A stretch of DNA of 64,000 nucleotides. It comes from Nageia nagi (Eukaryota > Pinophyta). A program made the position numbers and the translations under genes. A model generated the notes under the pieces. It saw nothing but the letters and a program-made list of their open reading frames with translations. It was not told where the DNA came from and ran no database searches. Position 1 is the first letter of the stretch, and every line of letters starts with the position of its first letter. Below, piece after piece: positions 43,401-56,178 of this stretch. The DNA lies in contig JBITNC010000001.1 in NCBI GenBank assembly GCA_050084985.1, positions 34,844,001 through 34,908,000 of the forward strand, read 5' to 3'.

Positions 43401-44280
43401 TTTTGATTTATCTATATTTACTAATGATAATTGTTGTTAAATCTCTTTAATACTTTTTAAGTGGTGCTACTTTAGTGTTAATGATGATGCTCCATTTGTA
43501 AAGAGTAAAATGGTACTATTTTCTTAAAAATGGTTAGTGCAATTAATATTTACTTATTCTCCTCCATGATTACTTATTAAATATGAAAATTTGTAAATAT
43601 AATTACTTTGTAGGTTGCTTATTAGTAATATTTTTAGTAAGTCCTCCTTACCATGTGGAGGAGGTAAATTTTAGGATGCTTGCATCTCATTCAGGCCCTA
43701 TAAGGTGGTAACTCTTCAATTTGCTTATCAATAATATTTTATTAGTAATCCCTCATCAATAAGTTGAGGAAACAAGTCCTTATTAAACAAATATGATTAA
43801 CTGGTAATCCCTATTAAATTAGTTGAGGCAACAAGTCCTTCTCAATTAGAGGTAATTAATTGTTAAGCCCTTATCATTAAGTTGAGGTACCAAGTCCTTA
43901 TTAACCAAAGGTAATCTCTTGACATAATCTTGGTGGGTAATCCACCAAGGAAAGGTTTGGTATTTTTATTATTTCATGATCATAAATGACATGATATTTA
44001 ATGTCTATATTTGAGATATTACATGTGAAAAATGTTTGCTATTTTAAGTTGATTGTAGGTTCCTTTTTCTTCATCTTGGATTGTTTCTATGATGAGAGGC
44101 TCATAATGGTGCAACTAAGCCAAATATGAGGAAATATATTGGTGAAAATTTGGGAATATAAGTTGCACCATGAAGATAAAATTCTTGGAGGATTTTCTTA
44201 CTTCATCTTTGCTATACTTTGAATTATGGTTTGATTTCCTTTTTCCTAAAAGTATTAAATCATATTCAAAATGGAGCATC
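43401..44280 (+). other. 3' untranslated region of the split Tat element
   Basis: Non-coding. Diverged repeats of 'agtccttattaa' and 'aagttgaggcaacaagtcc' occur at about 43,740-43,900 (three loose copies of GAGG[CT]A[AC]CAAGTCCTT). It ends in AAAATGGAGCATC before the LTR. Confidence 0.55.
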
Positions 44281-45107
44281 TGTTAACACCTAAAAATAAA
44301 TTTTAATTTAATTAAAATACACCTTTTAGGTATCTATAATTAATTGAATATGTAAGTGATTTATTATTATTTTAAGGATTGTACACCTCACTACCTTTAT
44401 GTTTTATGGCAATAGGTAAACCCAGATATAAGCCTAAGAAGGAGTCTTAGCATTAGAACAACATAAGCCTAAGGAGGATCCTTGATACTAGACCTTCTAC
44501 TTATAAAGGTGTGAAAAGTTATGTATCATAAATCATGATATGATCGAAAATCATTGATAGGTAGTAAACACATATTGGTTCTATTGATTGATATTTCTCA
44601 ATGCCACTTATCATATATGGATATTTTTATACTTTGAATGTTGCATTCCTACTATCTTTAAATTCATCATATGCAAGTAACCTAGATTGGAAGAGGACTT
44701 ATTGATGATGAAAAAAGGATCTAATAGAAACTATTAGGGATTCCAAGCAATGATACTCTACCTTGCATAGCAACACCCCCTGAAGGATAGGTTTGGTGGT
44801 CCAATTTGTAGGAATGATTCATCATTGACCTCTTTGAGTTGGCTATGAGCTATAATCTTTGTGATAGGTAAAGTAACAAGTTTGTAAGTTTATATTTATA
44901 CAAGTTTAATAGGTTAAGCTTAATTTAACATCTTTGATCATTAGTATCTTTTATATTAAATTTATTCAATCAATATTAGGACTATGATCATTATATTCTA
45001 ATAATATTAGTTCTAATTCAATATAATAATGAACCATAATAATTTATTATTTTGATTATAATAGAACGCAAAATATCAATCATCATGTTGATTGGTATTC
45101 CCAAGCA
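44281..45107 (+). repeat. Candidate 3' LTR of the split Tat element
   Basis: Begins TGTTAACACCTAAAAATAAA, the same TGTnnACACCTAAA pattern as other Tat LTRs here. It is interrupted at 45,107 by the small minus-strand element and may resume after 47,840. No partner copy lies in the window. Confidence 0.55.
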
Positions 45108-45298
45108 TGATGTAACTCAAAAATCCACTCTATTTTTTTCCATTAATTCAATTCCTTGAAATAGGCTAAAAATACATGCAATACCTTGTGCTACAATTTT
45201 TAGAAATTTTCCTAATTTTAAGCCCCACTAAAAATCACATATTTTTAGCTATTTTGACAACTACTAGACTAACTAAATTGACTCTAAATTTGGTTACA
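45108..45298 (-). repeat. 3' LTR of the small element
   Basis: Partner of 47649-47840. The minus strand begins TGTAACCAAA. Confidence 0.85.
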
Positions 45299-47648
45299 TC
45301 ATTCTCCCCTAGTTAAAAAGAATGCAACCCTTGAGTTCCTCTAATTTTATTAAGTGACCACATCTATGAACAAGAATCATTCCTTAAGAGAATTCCCAAG
45401 AGAAATGTGCAAGGTGAATATGCAAATATTTCTAGCTAACACCCAACTTTGCAAGTGTTTATGGTTAACACCCAAATCATTAGTGTTTAATTCTAACACT
45501 TAACCAAAAGGTATCCTACCTATCATGATCCTAATCCAAGGATCATCTACAAGGTTGCTTAGTTTTCATGCCAATGATGTAGCCTTAATAGTAGATACCA
45601 TCTGCAAGTTTGGCTAATACCAAATTTATAGTTTTTATGAAGAACATTGAACCCAAAGGCTTTCTAAATCCCATTCACCTACATATTCTAATCTCTTAGA
45701 GTTATCTTCATTAAGGCTATACAAATCCTTCCATAAGTACTTGCACACCAACTACCAATACTCTTTACATGTCAGAAATCAAATCTCCTTTAGTTACTTA
45801 GTAACTTTTAATAAAGGATTTTATTATAAACATAAAAAAATAGAACATAAATACCACATTATTTTTCTTAGGCTTAATTCATAATGGATGCATACCCATA
45901 TCAAACTCCCATTTGAAAAAAAGGTAGATCATAAATAATTTTTTTGAAATAATGTACTATCATCTACATTAAGATACCTAAACAAATTTTTAAACTTTAG
46001 TCAATTCAGAAGGTAAGATTTTTCATCACTATAAATCTCCTTACCCATCCCATTTATTCTCTTTAATACCTTATTATGAAATTTATTTCCTACAAATCCA
46101 TAGTGGGTGCCAAAAATTAATTTCTACATGGAACTAGTCAACCTTGAACTCTCACATCGTGATGCCACCACATATAGCTTTATGTGCTTGGTTTTATGAC
46201 TATATGAGGAGCTCCATTATCATTGTGCACTACCATAATCTTGCTAACATTATTATTATATATCCTTCCTCATGACTAAAATGACCAAATATCCCTATCT
46301 CCATCATTTATCATCATGTTCATCTATGTCAACATAAAATACACTTTTGTTGGTTTTGCTATGCAAACTCTCATATTGGTTATCGATTTCATCATTAAGC
46401 ATTCAATGCAAGTTAATATGTAACCCCTTGCTACTCACTATTATACCATAATATTGGATAACTAGCTTACTCTTTTAATCCCTTATCAAAATGAGCATGT
46501 GTATGCTACATCACCACTCAATTCTTCTTCTTTTGATCCCTCTTTTTTCATTAGAGATGCACTTTCAAAAGCATTATTTTACTACTATCCTCTCTTCCAA
46601 TGACTTGTAAACACTAATAATGGAATGCTTGAGGTGAACTATAATTAAGAGGCTATAGTATTCATTCAAGCATCTCCAAAATACACTCTTAAGGATGTTG
46701 ACTATCTATCTTTCCCTACTCTACTTTTGAAGGAGCCATATTATGAATTTTTATGTCATGAAGCCTCCCCCACTAGTTATTCAGGTAAGAATGTATTTTT
46801 AATCATTTTCCTTCTCTCTTCCTCATTTTTACTCATCATATTTTGAAGGAATATTAAAATTCAATGTAGAGCTACACAAGCTATTATCATCCTTATTTGA
46901 TATTTTGTCTTAACTAAAATAATTGTAGCAACCAATCTTATCTTTATGACTCCATATCCATGATGCATGTAAAACCATCCCCATCACATAGATATATAAA
47001 AGCTAATACATATAAAAACCATGAATTTTTGGCTTCATGTTCCATATATATCATCGAATGATCCTCTATGAATCTAGTACAAAAGCATCCATGAACTAGT
47101 TAATTTTCTTATGAAATTGTTTCCAAAATTGTGTATCAAAATCATAAGGGTTAGGAAATCCCTACATAATCATAAAATTAGGATACAAAATTAGCTTTAT
47201 GAAGAGTGCCATAAATTTTCCAAGTTGTTAATAATTAAATCCACTTATGAAGCATGAGTCTAACCAAAGATTATAAAAAATATATAAAGCAAACTAATGA
47301 AACCATCCACAATATGATGAAATTAGTCACAAAATAGATATGTCAAATCCACCGCCATAATAACAATAAATCAAATATGCCTTTATAGAAAAATCATGCA
47401 TTTTTGGGACACTTCCCTTAAACCCCCACTAAGAGGGATACAAAAGTTATCGTTTACCCCTAGACCCCTAATGAATGAAATCACATGAGACTTTAGTAAA
47501 AATAAAATAAAAACTATCCTTTATACTAAAATTAAGCTAAAATAATGGACTTCATAAAAACATAGACATGAGTAAACTAAGAAGAGGGAGCATTATCAAG
47601 ATGTAACCCTCCCTCACAAGGCATAATTCTACCTACTTTGATACTAGA

Positions 47649-47840
47649 TGATGTAACTCAAAAATCCTCTCTATTTTTTTCCATTAATTCAATGCCTTTA
47701 AATAGGATAAAAATACATGCAATACCTTGTGTTATAGTTTCTATAAAGTTTCCTAATTTTAATGCCCCACTAAAAATCACATATTTTTAGTTATTTTGAA
47801 AACTCTAGACTAACTAAACTAACTCTATACTTTGGTTACA
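47649..47840 (-). repeat. 5' LTR of the small element
   Basis: Ends (minus strand) GAGTTACATCA before the primer-site remnant. Confidence 0.85.
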
Positions 47841-47946
47841 TTAAAGTGGAAGTTCAAGAGTTTATTCTTTTTTTATTTACATGATTTGAAACATGCATAA
47901 TTGTGCCTCTCCTTAGTTATATGCATGTGAATAGCCTTATTCCTTT

Positions 47947-48297
47947 TGTAAACACCTAAATTTAATTTTTGATTATTAAAATTACTAATTTAAGTATCTA
48001 AAGTGACTTAATTATTTAGATGTAATTTCAATAAAGAAAATTCAAATATTGAGAGTGAGGTTGGCTAATGTTCTATTATCTTATTTCTTTAGAGAGGTAG
48101 CAAATGAATTTCATAAGATCTATCTCTTTAATGAATAAGTTGTGAATACTCTTAATTATTCTTTTTTCATGCTTCAAAGCTCTTAAAGATAATCATTTTA
48201 AAGTTGAGACATTAACAAATTCATTACTATTATTTGTAATAAACTAGAGAATATTTCAAGCTAAAAAAATAAGTTTTAAGCAAAATTAAAGTAATTG
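47947..48297 (+). repeat. LTR-start-like sequence TGTAAACACCTAAA
   Basis: TGTAAACACCTAAATTTAAT resembles the start of the LTR at 44281, and TTAAGTATCTAAA and ATGTAA follow in similar order. Could be a truncated solo LTR. Ends where copia LTR homology starts. Confidence 0.4.
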
Positions 48298-48539
48298 AAC
48301 CACAAGGACTAAGATTCATGGACTAAGATTTGAATTTCTAACTCTATTTTTTATTGGTACTCATAGGGCCAATCATGTATGATCAACATGCAAATCAATG
48401 ATAGGTTAATCATGTAGGATTAATTTTTTGATCACCATTAGGTTGATTAGTGAAGGGAGCATTTTGTACAGTAGAATATTAATCAATCTTCTAGGGTTGA
48501 ATCATGGGGTGCTAATTAGTTTGATGCAGGTCGATCAGA

Positions 48540-49330
48540 AAGGTTGGAGAGATTCTAAATTAAATAGGAACAATGAAGGATGGAAGTATGATAGTTTAAA
48601 GATTTTATGGAAAGAACTTTGGGTTTTAAAAAATGAAAATTGAAGACTATACAAATTGGGAGCTCTTGGATAGAAAGGCCTTGGTAGTGGTAATATTATA
48701 CTTGAGTGCAAATGTATCTTTCAATATTACAAATGAGAAAGCTACAATGGGTGTAATAGATAAATTAAATAAAAGTGTATGAAAACACATCAACTACAAA
48801 CCATGTTTATTTAATGAAAAAATATTAAATATACAAATTTTAGAAGGAGGATCAATTCTTTAACATGTAAATAAGCTTAATACAATTAAAAATTAATTAC
48901 AATTAGTAAAGATTAACTTTGAGGATGAGGTAAGGGCCTTGTTATTTCTATGTTTATTACCATATAAATAGAATATTTTGGTGATGGAAGTGAGTAAATC
49001 CATTTCAAATTCTAACAAGCTAATGTTTGATGAGTTGGAATACTACTTAGTGAGGATATGTGAAGAAAAACCATGGTGGAGATATCTATTCATTTTGGTG
49101 CACTTATTATTAAGAATAAGAGAAGAATAAGGGAATGTGATGAATCTCAAACTCATGGGAATCAAGAATATGAATCCAAAGGTAAGAAAAATTTGGAGTT
49201 TTGGTTTTGTGGGAAAAGGGGATATCTTAAGAGAGATTGTCAAGATAAACAACAAAATGATAAATAAAGAAAATAAAATCAAATTAATAATCATGAGGCT
49301 AATATGGTTGTTGAATATATTGAAGAGGAT
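48540..49330 (+). pseudogene. gag: Copia gag remnant with zinc knuckle
   Basis: The frame is badly broken. It shows blocks of a copia Gag_2 core (for example TMGVIDKLNKS, ILNIQILEGGSI, NFEDEVRALLFLCLLPYK with shifts). A 64-codon open stretch (49073-49267) ends in FWFCGKRGYLKRDCQDKQQ, a CCHC-like knuckle with the His position changed to Tyr. It lacks the expected N-terminus because the deletion in the first LTR removed the primer site and gag start. Confidence 0.65.
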
Positions 49331-49740
49331 TTAAAAATATCACTTAAAAATCATAATTATTATTAACCTTTATATTTGGATGCTTCTTATTATGTTACTT
49401 ATCATAAAGAATATTTTATTGAGTATGTTCAAGATAAGGTTTGACATGTGAAATTAGGTAATGATTATCCTTGCAAGATAGTTGGTATAAGTAAATTAAA
49501 GATAATGCTACCTAATTTAAATTAGTGTGTTATCACAAATGTGATACATACTCTTGATTTAAAAAGGATTATAATTTTGTAGAGTTAACTTGAAAATTAA
49601 GGTCATGTGGTTGCATTTGGTAATAAGCCTTGGAAATTATCTAAAGGTTCTATAATTATTTCTAGATATGACATAGTTGGCTCTCTTATTTGCTTTCTAG
49701 TTCTTCTAACAAGTTCATCAAAAGGTTAGAATGAAAAGCC
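49331..49740 (+). pseudogene. Copia aspartic protease remnant
   Basis: YLDASYYVTYHKEYFIEYVQ (D-S-G-A-S became D-A-S-Y), HVKLGNDYPCKIVGISKLK, ITNVIHTLDLKRIIIL, GHVVAFGNKPWKLSKGSII and IVGSLI match a copia protease and GAG-pre-integrase start. A second copy of the end of this segment is at 51,689-51,800. Confidence 0.75.
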
Positions 49741-50019
49741 AAGTGGGATTTAGAAAGGTTGGAAAAGGTTTTTCCAAGGGTAATAAAAAGAAAATGTGGG
49801 TACCAAAAATGTAATACAAATCCAATAAAGAGTGGGAGCTTAAGGAGTATAAGTCACCTACATGCATGGATGGTGTGCATGATGGTTGTGTCTCAATACA
49901 AAACAAAAATTAAGATATTTCCAAAGTTTAGTTGGTATTATGAATTAAGAGGCTATATTAAGAAGCTTTCAATACCTTGGTGTATTTTGGTGCAATGTAT
50001 CAGTCTCCAAGTGGGATAT

Positions 50020-50736
50020 TATTGGGTGTGGAGCCTAATTCATGGACTAAGATTAAAAATTCTATGATTGTTTTTCTATCTAGTAATCATTGAGTTGATC
50101 ATGTAGGATTGATATACTTATTAGTAAACTAATAATTTGATTAGAAAATGGGGTTTTCTTAGCATTAGAATATTATTTGGTCTTCTAATGTGGTGTTAAT
50201 TGATCTGATGTAGGTTGATAAAAAAAATATAGGGCATTATACTCTATTTTGGAAAGTCAAATACATTGTCCATGATGCCTTAATTTCATAACTAGTGGTT
50301 AAGTTAGTATGGGATGCTATATCACAAATTCCTTGACCAAATTTGGTTTAAATGTGATTGGTAAATCTCTTATAAATTGAGGGGTTTGAGGTTGTAATGT
50401 ATAATCTAGGGTTTTATATAAGATTATGTAGTTTGATGCAAGCTAGGTTAGAGAGAGATTGAGAATTTGTACTGAGGCTCTAATTTACTCATAAGAGAGG
50501 TTTGTAGCAAGGTTACATTACTTATGTGATGTTTTTAGGACTTGGAAGGTTGATGGTGAATCATGTATTTAAAGCTTCTTGGTGGATGTATCTCACATCA
50601 AATGAATCATGTGAAAACTTATCTCCTTTTCTTTTTGTTCTTATTTTGCTATTATTTTATTTGGATATTTTAGTTCTTATTCAAGTTTAGTAATTACTCA
50701 AGAAAAATTATTTTATTTTATTGTTAAAACCTAAGA
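50020..50736 (+). repeat. Copia array, second LTR
   Basis: Begins TATTGGGTGTGGAGCC after CAAGTGGGATA (purine tract), ends AAACCTAAGA, followed by AGTGGTATCAAG. Same length (717 bp) as the third LTR. Confidence 0.88.
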
Positions 50737-50756
50737 AGTGGTATCAAGTACTATTA

Positions 50757-51672
50757 TCTTATTCACTACTTTAATTTGTCCACTAGTTTGGGGATGAAAT
50801 GAAATGCTTCTCTTCACCCTTGTATCCATATTTTTCCATAAATAGGTCCAAAAATTGTCTAAAAATATAGAATCACTATAAAAAAAAAACATAGAAGTAA
50901 GCAACCAAAACATGAGAAAATAATAATTATGTTGCATCTTGAGATGTTATGGTCTTCTTACATGGAACTAAAATACCTATCTTGCCAAATTTGTCCATTA
51001 TTGCAAATAAATTATCATGCCTTTTCCTAGAGATAAGCAATTCACCCATAAAATCCATGGAAATACTTTCTTGAGGTTTGTTAGGAACTAGAAGTGTTAT
51101 ATGAAAATTTAATTTTATATTATTTATCTTAATAGTACAATAGATCATATAGCTACTAATATATACCTTGAAATTTATTCTTGCATCAATAAACATAACC
51201 TTGCAAATTTGCCATTGTATTTCCCACTACAAAATATCCAACTATATGTGAGGTAGGTGCTTCTGTAATCAACTAAATTCTTTCCCATTATAGAACACAT
51301 AATTTATATAACTTATAAATAAGTTTATATCACAAAAGTACAACACACACAATTCTATATAATAATGTCATCAACATCTTTAAAAATGAATAACATTATG
51401 CAAACAACTCAATCATGCACAAGATTATAATATATACTTAGAAAGATGGTGTCAAAAAACATCATTTATGTAGTGATATGGAATGCAATCTCAATGTCAA
51501 TATATCTATATAGAATGAGGATTTATCATTTGAATATGATAGGGAATGTCATATTTTATCTACTTTTATACATATATTATTCTTGATATTTGTACCTTTT
51601 TAATTAATATTTTCTCTATATACCATAAATATAATTCTATGATAAATCAAAAATTATTTTTAGGTTTCTACA
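50757..51672 (-). mobile_element. Chromovirus fragment (LTR piece and integrase core), minus strand
   Basis: On the minus strand an LTR-like start TGTAGAAACCTAAAAATAAT at 51,672 is followed, after a gap, by integrase: LNFHITLLVPNKPQESISMD, LFAIMDKFGKIGILVPCKK (ORF 51196-50927), then WKNMDTRVKRSISFHPQTSG and QIKVVNKII (50937-50731). It ends abruptly beside the copia primer site. The left LTR-like part (51,390-51,672) is homologous to 54,655-54,940. Confidence 0.75.
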
Positions 51673-51688
51673 ATTTTATCCTATTTGA

Positions 51689-52081
51689 AAATTAAGGTCA
51701 TGTGGTTTCATTTGGTAATAAGTCGTAGAAAGTGTCTAAAGGTTCTATAATTATTTCTAGATATGACATGGTTGGCTCTCTTATTTGCTTACTAGTACTT
51801 CTAACAAGTTCATAAAAAGGTTAGAATAAAAAGCCAAGTGGGATTGAGAAAGGTTGGAAAAGGTTTTTCTAAAGGTAATACAAAGAAAATGTGGGTACCA
51901 ACAATACAAATCCAATGAGGAGTGGGAGATTAAGGAGTATAAGTCACCTACATGCATGGATAGTGTGCATGAAGGTTGTGTACTCAATACAAAGGAAAAA
52001 TTAGGATATATATAAATTTTAGTTGGTCTTATGAATTAATATTATATAGTAAGAAGATTTCAATACCTTGGTGTAGTGTGG
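51689..52081 (+). pseudogene. Second copy of the copia protease end and spacer
   Basis: Nearly repeats 49,590-50,019 (shared TGAAAATTAAGGTCATGTGG, TATAATTATTTCTAGATATG, AAGTCACCTACATGCATGG). The purine tract present before the other LTR is deleted here. Confidence 0.88.
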
Positions 52082-52798
52082 TGTAGGGTATGGAGCCTAA
52101 CTCATGGACTAAGATTAAAACTTCTATAATTATTTTCACACTAGTAATCATTGAGTTGATAATGTAGCATCAAAATGCTAATTATTCAACAAATAGGCCA
52201 ATTAGTGAAGGGTACATTCTTAGTATTAGAATATTATTTGGTCTTCTAATGTGGTGCTAACCAATTTGATGCAAGTCAATCAAAAAATAGAGGGCATTCT
52301 AATCCATTTTGGGAATTCAAATACACTCTCCATAATACATTAATTTCATAATTAGTGGTTATAGTTAGTATGGGATGGTATGTCACAAGTTTGTTGACCA
52401 ATTTTGGTTTAAATGTGATTGGTAAATATTCTATAAATTGAGGGATTTAAGGTTGTAATGTATAATCTAGGTTTTTATGTGAGATTATGTAGTTTGATGC
52501 AAGCTAGGTTGGAGAGAGATTGAGAGTTTATATTAAGGATCTATTTTACTCTAAAGAGATATTTTGTAGCAAGGTTATACTACTAGTGTTATATTTGGAG
52601 GACTTGGAAGATTGATAGTGAATCAAGGATTTAAAGCTTCTTGGTGGATGTAGCTCACATCATATGAACCGCATGAAAACTTATCTTCTCTCATTTTTAT
52701 TTTTATTTTGTTATTATTTTATTTTGATATTTTAGTTCTTCTTCAAGTTTAGTAATTACTCAATTAAAACTATTGTATTTTATTGTTAAAACCTAACA
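52082..52798 (+). repeat. Copia array, third LTR
   Basis: 717 bp, ends AAAACCTAACA, followed by AG and TGGTATCAGA (52801-52810). Confidence 0.9.
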
Positions 52799-52945
52799 AG
52801 TGGTATCAGATACTATTATTTTTATTAGGTGCACTTGTTGGAGAGATTTTGAATCAATTAAGAGAGATGGAAGATGGAAGGATGATAATTGAAATATTTT
52901 ATAGACTACATGATTGACCATAATCCTATTTCTATAATATCTTCA

Positions 52946-54540
52946 CTCCTAAAAAGTGGTGATAGGTTCTTATTCCAATTTGTAGGGATTTTATAGTCTT
53001 GATTCCTTTATTTTAGGTATTTTATTTATGTTTTGAGTTATTATTTAATTTCAAATTTGGTTTTGGTAATTAATCCATTAGGAACATATTAATCATTAAC
53101 AAGGTTTCTCCTAATTAATCTTTTTTTTTATTAGTCCTTAAGGTTTTATGGCCCTCAAGTATACTAGCTTATGTAAGCAAAATCAGTAGCATAGCTTCCC
53201 TAATACAACCTACTAGCCTAAATGTAATATTTTAAATGAAAATAAAGTAAAACCAAAGCATACATATTAATTTTTACTCTTTCCCTTCCCTTTAGATGAT
53301 TCTTCTTTCTCTTATTCATCAACCTTCCTTAGGAATTTAATTGAGGCCATGATGTGTACAACGAATTCAATTCACAACAAATTAATTCATATCATGATAG
53401 TATTCAAAGTGCAAGAAAATACCATCATCAATTTGTAGTTGATTATAACTACATTAATATTGATTTTTTAATTTTCCTCTATTGACTCTTCCCCTTTCCC
53501 AACATTATTCCTTGGATAGGTTAGAATTTTATTAACTACATCCTTGATAAAATTTTATGGATTTTTTGACTCCCTCCACTATATCCTTTGCATTCTACTC
53601 TTCAGTTGCCTCCTCCTCTACCTCTTTTGATATTGTTACCTTATTTTCCCTTGATGAATTCTTAATCTCTACCTTCTTCTTAATCATAAGTTCTCCCAAA
53701 TTAAATTCTTCCTCATCAAATGCATCACTATAATCCATAATCTTTTTCTTATTCCCTTTGTTAATTTGTGAAGACATTAAAATCATTCAGTTATTCCCTT
53801 ATCTTCCATAATGGAAAATTTTCTTTATTTACTAAGAGGAACATCATCCTACTTTTCCTCTAAATTTGACACCTCTTGAACTAGTACCACTTTCCCTTTT
53901 ATACTATCAATCCCTTTCCTTTTGGCACCAAGAAAAAGCTATGTTTGAGATATAGGCAACCCACTCTTTCTTAAATTTCTACCTCCCTTCTTCCAATGCC
54001 CCTTTTCTAACATAAAATAAATAACCACATTAAAAATCCCTTGATGCAAAGGTAGTTTATGCTCCATCATTTTTACCTTGCTGATGGATTTCTCTAGGTT
54101 ATGGAATGATAATGATGGAAATTAATCATTTCATTATGGTGAATCAAATTTAAAATCATGAGATGGTAGCCAAAAATTCATTAGTACTTTCCATCTAGGG
54201 TTAGGTACTTTATCACTACTTTTGCTACCCAATCCTAAGGATTGGTTAGGGAATATTGGTTAATACCTAACTAAAACTAAAAAAAGGTCTCTTACAATTT
54301 CAATTTTTCTTCCAATTGGTCCACTTATTTCATTTTTATCTAATGGATGAATTCTTGGGGTTAGTATTTTGTGATGTCTAAGAAGAATAAAAAAATGAGT
54401 CAATTCACTATCATGGGGTTACCATGACCATGGTTTGGATTGAAACATCCACTCTACATTTGTTGATGTATTATCCACTCGAAACACACACACACACACA
54501 CACACACACATTATATATCTGCAAACTACGTTAAATTTGA
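52946..54540. other. Unassigned stretch with minus-strand coding-like remnants
   Basis: On the minus strand pieces such as KGHWKKGGRNLRKSGLPISQ, LFLGAKRKGIDSIKGKVVLV and HDSELTHFFILL read through with few stops between about 54,470 and 53,600, and a 63-codon acidic frame lies at 53786-53595. Codon-like texture suggests a decayed gene or LINE ORF1, but I cannot name the family. A (CA)n run sits at 54,483-54,512. Confidence 0.4.
54483..54512. repeat. (CA)n microsatellite
   Basis: About 15 CA units. Confidence 0.95.
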
Positions 54541-54639
54541 TGTTATACCTCAAGCTCCATTATGAACTGATCTTGGAATTTTAGTTGTATAAATATCTTA
54601 GAATTACAATGCTTTTGATTATGGAAAATAATTTTTTAA

Positions 54640-54940
54640 CATTCTTGAAAAAATGAATAATGTTACAAAAATAACTTAATTATGCATAGGAGTGTAATAA
54701 ATCATTGGATATATGGAGTAGGAAGACATTGTTTATTTAGTGATATGGGAATATAATCTTAATGTTAACCTATCTATATAAAATGATTGTTTGTTGATTA
54801 AAATACTATAGGGAATGTTATATTTTTCTCTTCCATTTACACACATTATTCTTTATATTTGCACATTTTAATTAATATTTCATTTAAATATCATGAATAT
54901 GATTTTATGATAAACAAAATCTTAATTTTAGGTGTCTACA
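54640..54940 (-). repeat. Isolated LTR fragment, minus strand
   Basis: Starts on the minus strand TGTAGACACCTAAAATTAAG at 54,940. Colinear with 51,390-51,672 through TTTAGTGATATGG, ATAGGGAATGT and TTAATTAATATTT. No internal region adjoins it, so a solo or truncated LTR is likely. It sits directly against the LINE 3' part. Confidence 0.75.
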
Positions 54941-56170
54941 TCTAGGATCAACTTTCTTACTTCCAAATGCATCGCCATCTTAACTTATGTCAGCACTACT
55001 CTAGCCTTTTCTTAGTGGCTTATGATATTTACAAGGTATTTATTATCCTATTATTATTATTTAACTCTTTCTTAGAATAAATACTCCTATAGCCATTGTA
55101 GGGTTACCTTTAGAATTCCATCAAAGTTAAGTTTTAACCACCTTTGGATAGGTGTTTGCCACTTGATTTGACTTTATAGATTAACTAAGGAAATATCATT
55201 GATATCTATTAGAGGGAGATATCATTTACTATTGATTATTTAATTTTCCTTTAATTTTAGTATTACATTCATTTTTAAATCATATTGTTACTTTTGAAAC
55301 CCTTTTCCCATTGTTTAATGCATTCAACCATGGTTTAGGGTGAAACCATGATATCCTCATTCTTACTACTATTTCATTTGATATTTGTAGGGAATAATTG
55401 CATTTCAAGAATAAATGGTTTATCATCCTATTATTAATTTTACATAAATAACATTTATTAGGGAATTAAAATCCTCCTTTATGTAGGTTGCTTAGTGTAA
55501 GAATTATATTTTGTGGTACCAACCATAAGAATATTGTAGTCTTTAGAGTGGTATTCCTACTCCATATTATTTCACATTCAAAATATCTTCTTGGAACCAT
55601 TACTGCCAAAGCATATATCAATTTTACTATAAAAGAATCTTCCTATATTTCCCCCCATATTAATGGATCTTCCTCCATGTATGGACTTATATAGTATGTT
55701 TTCAATTTATCATTGAGATTTTTTAAGATTCCTTCATGTTGATTTTAAACATGAATCCTTTTATAGTTTACCCCTCTTTTATCTATGATAAGGTATTCAC
55801 TTACCAAAATGCTAAAAATTTTAACCAACTCCTTTTTTATTCTTTCTAGCTCTTTATATTTTGATAATGATAAACTTTGTAACCACACATCCACCAAAAA
55901 ATGGATAGATATTTTATTTTTTGTGTTTCATTGGAGTCCTTTTCAAAGTAGTTCCCTACCTTTTACCATATGATTCTATAATGAAGACCTTTATCATTAT
56001 AAAAAAAATATAATAATATGTTTATGAATGCTTAAATTTAACATAATATAAAAAAATATTAAATTAAATATTTTCTAAATACAATCCACTTACAAAGTTA
56101 CAATGGTTGTACAATAATATAATTGAAAATAAAATAAACATTTTAATCTATCTACAACTAGAAATTAAAT
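54941..56170 (-). pseudogene. L1-type LINE ORF2 3' part: zf-RVT and RNase H
   Basis: On the minus strand, from about 55,970 down: DVWLQSLSLSKYKELERIKK, ISPYMEEDPLIWGEI, KLIYALAVMVPRRYFE, KTTIFLWLVPQNIILT and FPNKCYLCKINNRMINHLFL, then KCNYS. This is the zf-RVT domain of plant L1 elements (C-x2-C ... H-x4-C). At about 55,170-54,950 WQTPIQRWLKLNFDGI starts an RNase H of the RVT_3 type. The RT proper is missing upstream. The element would retrotranspose by target-primed reverse transcription; this copy is truncated. Confidence 0.75.
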
Positions 56171-56178
56171 TTTGAAAT

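Larger units (their letters stand above)
45108..47840 (-). mobile_element. Small non-coding LTR element (LARD-like), minus strand
   Basis: About 191-bp LTRs at 45108-45298 and 47649-47840 share TGATGTAACTCAAAAATCC and ATTTTTAG-TATTTTGA-AACT and end TTGGTTACA. On the minus strand the primer site near 47,645 reads TAGTATCAAAGT (initiator-Met with changes), and a purine tract AGGGGAGAATGA precedes the 3' LTR. I find no coding domain in the 2.35-kb interior. No convincing target duplication is visible. Confidence 0.8.
48298..52945 (+). mobile_element. Tandem copia array: LTR, gag-PR, LTR, fragment, LTR
   Basis: Three LTR copies in direct orientation: a truncated one (about 48,298-48,540) and two of 717 bp (50020-50736, 52082-52798). 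The latter two are each followed by an initiator-Met primer site (TGGTATCA). Between LTR 1 and 2 lie gag, zinc knuckle and protease; between 2 and 3 lies only the protease end (from 51,689) plus an unrelated insert. No integrase or RT. Such LTR-internal-LTR-internal-LTR order arises by unequal recombination. Confidence 0.85.
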
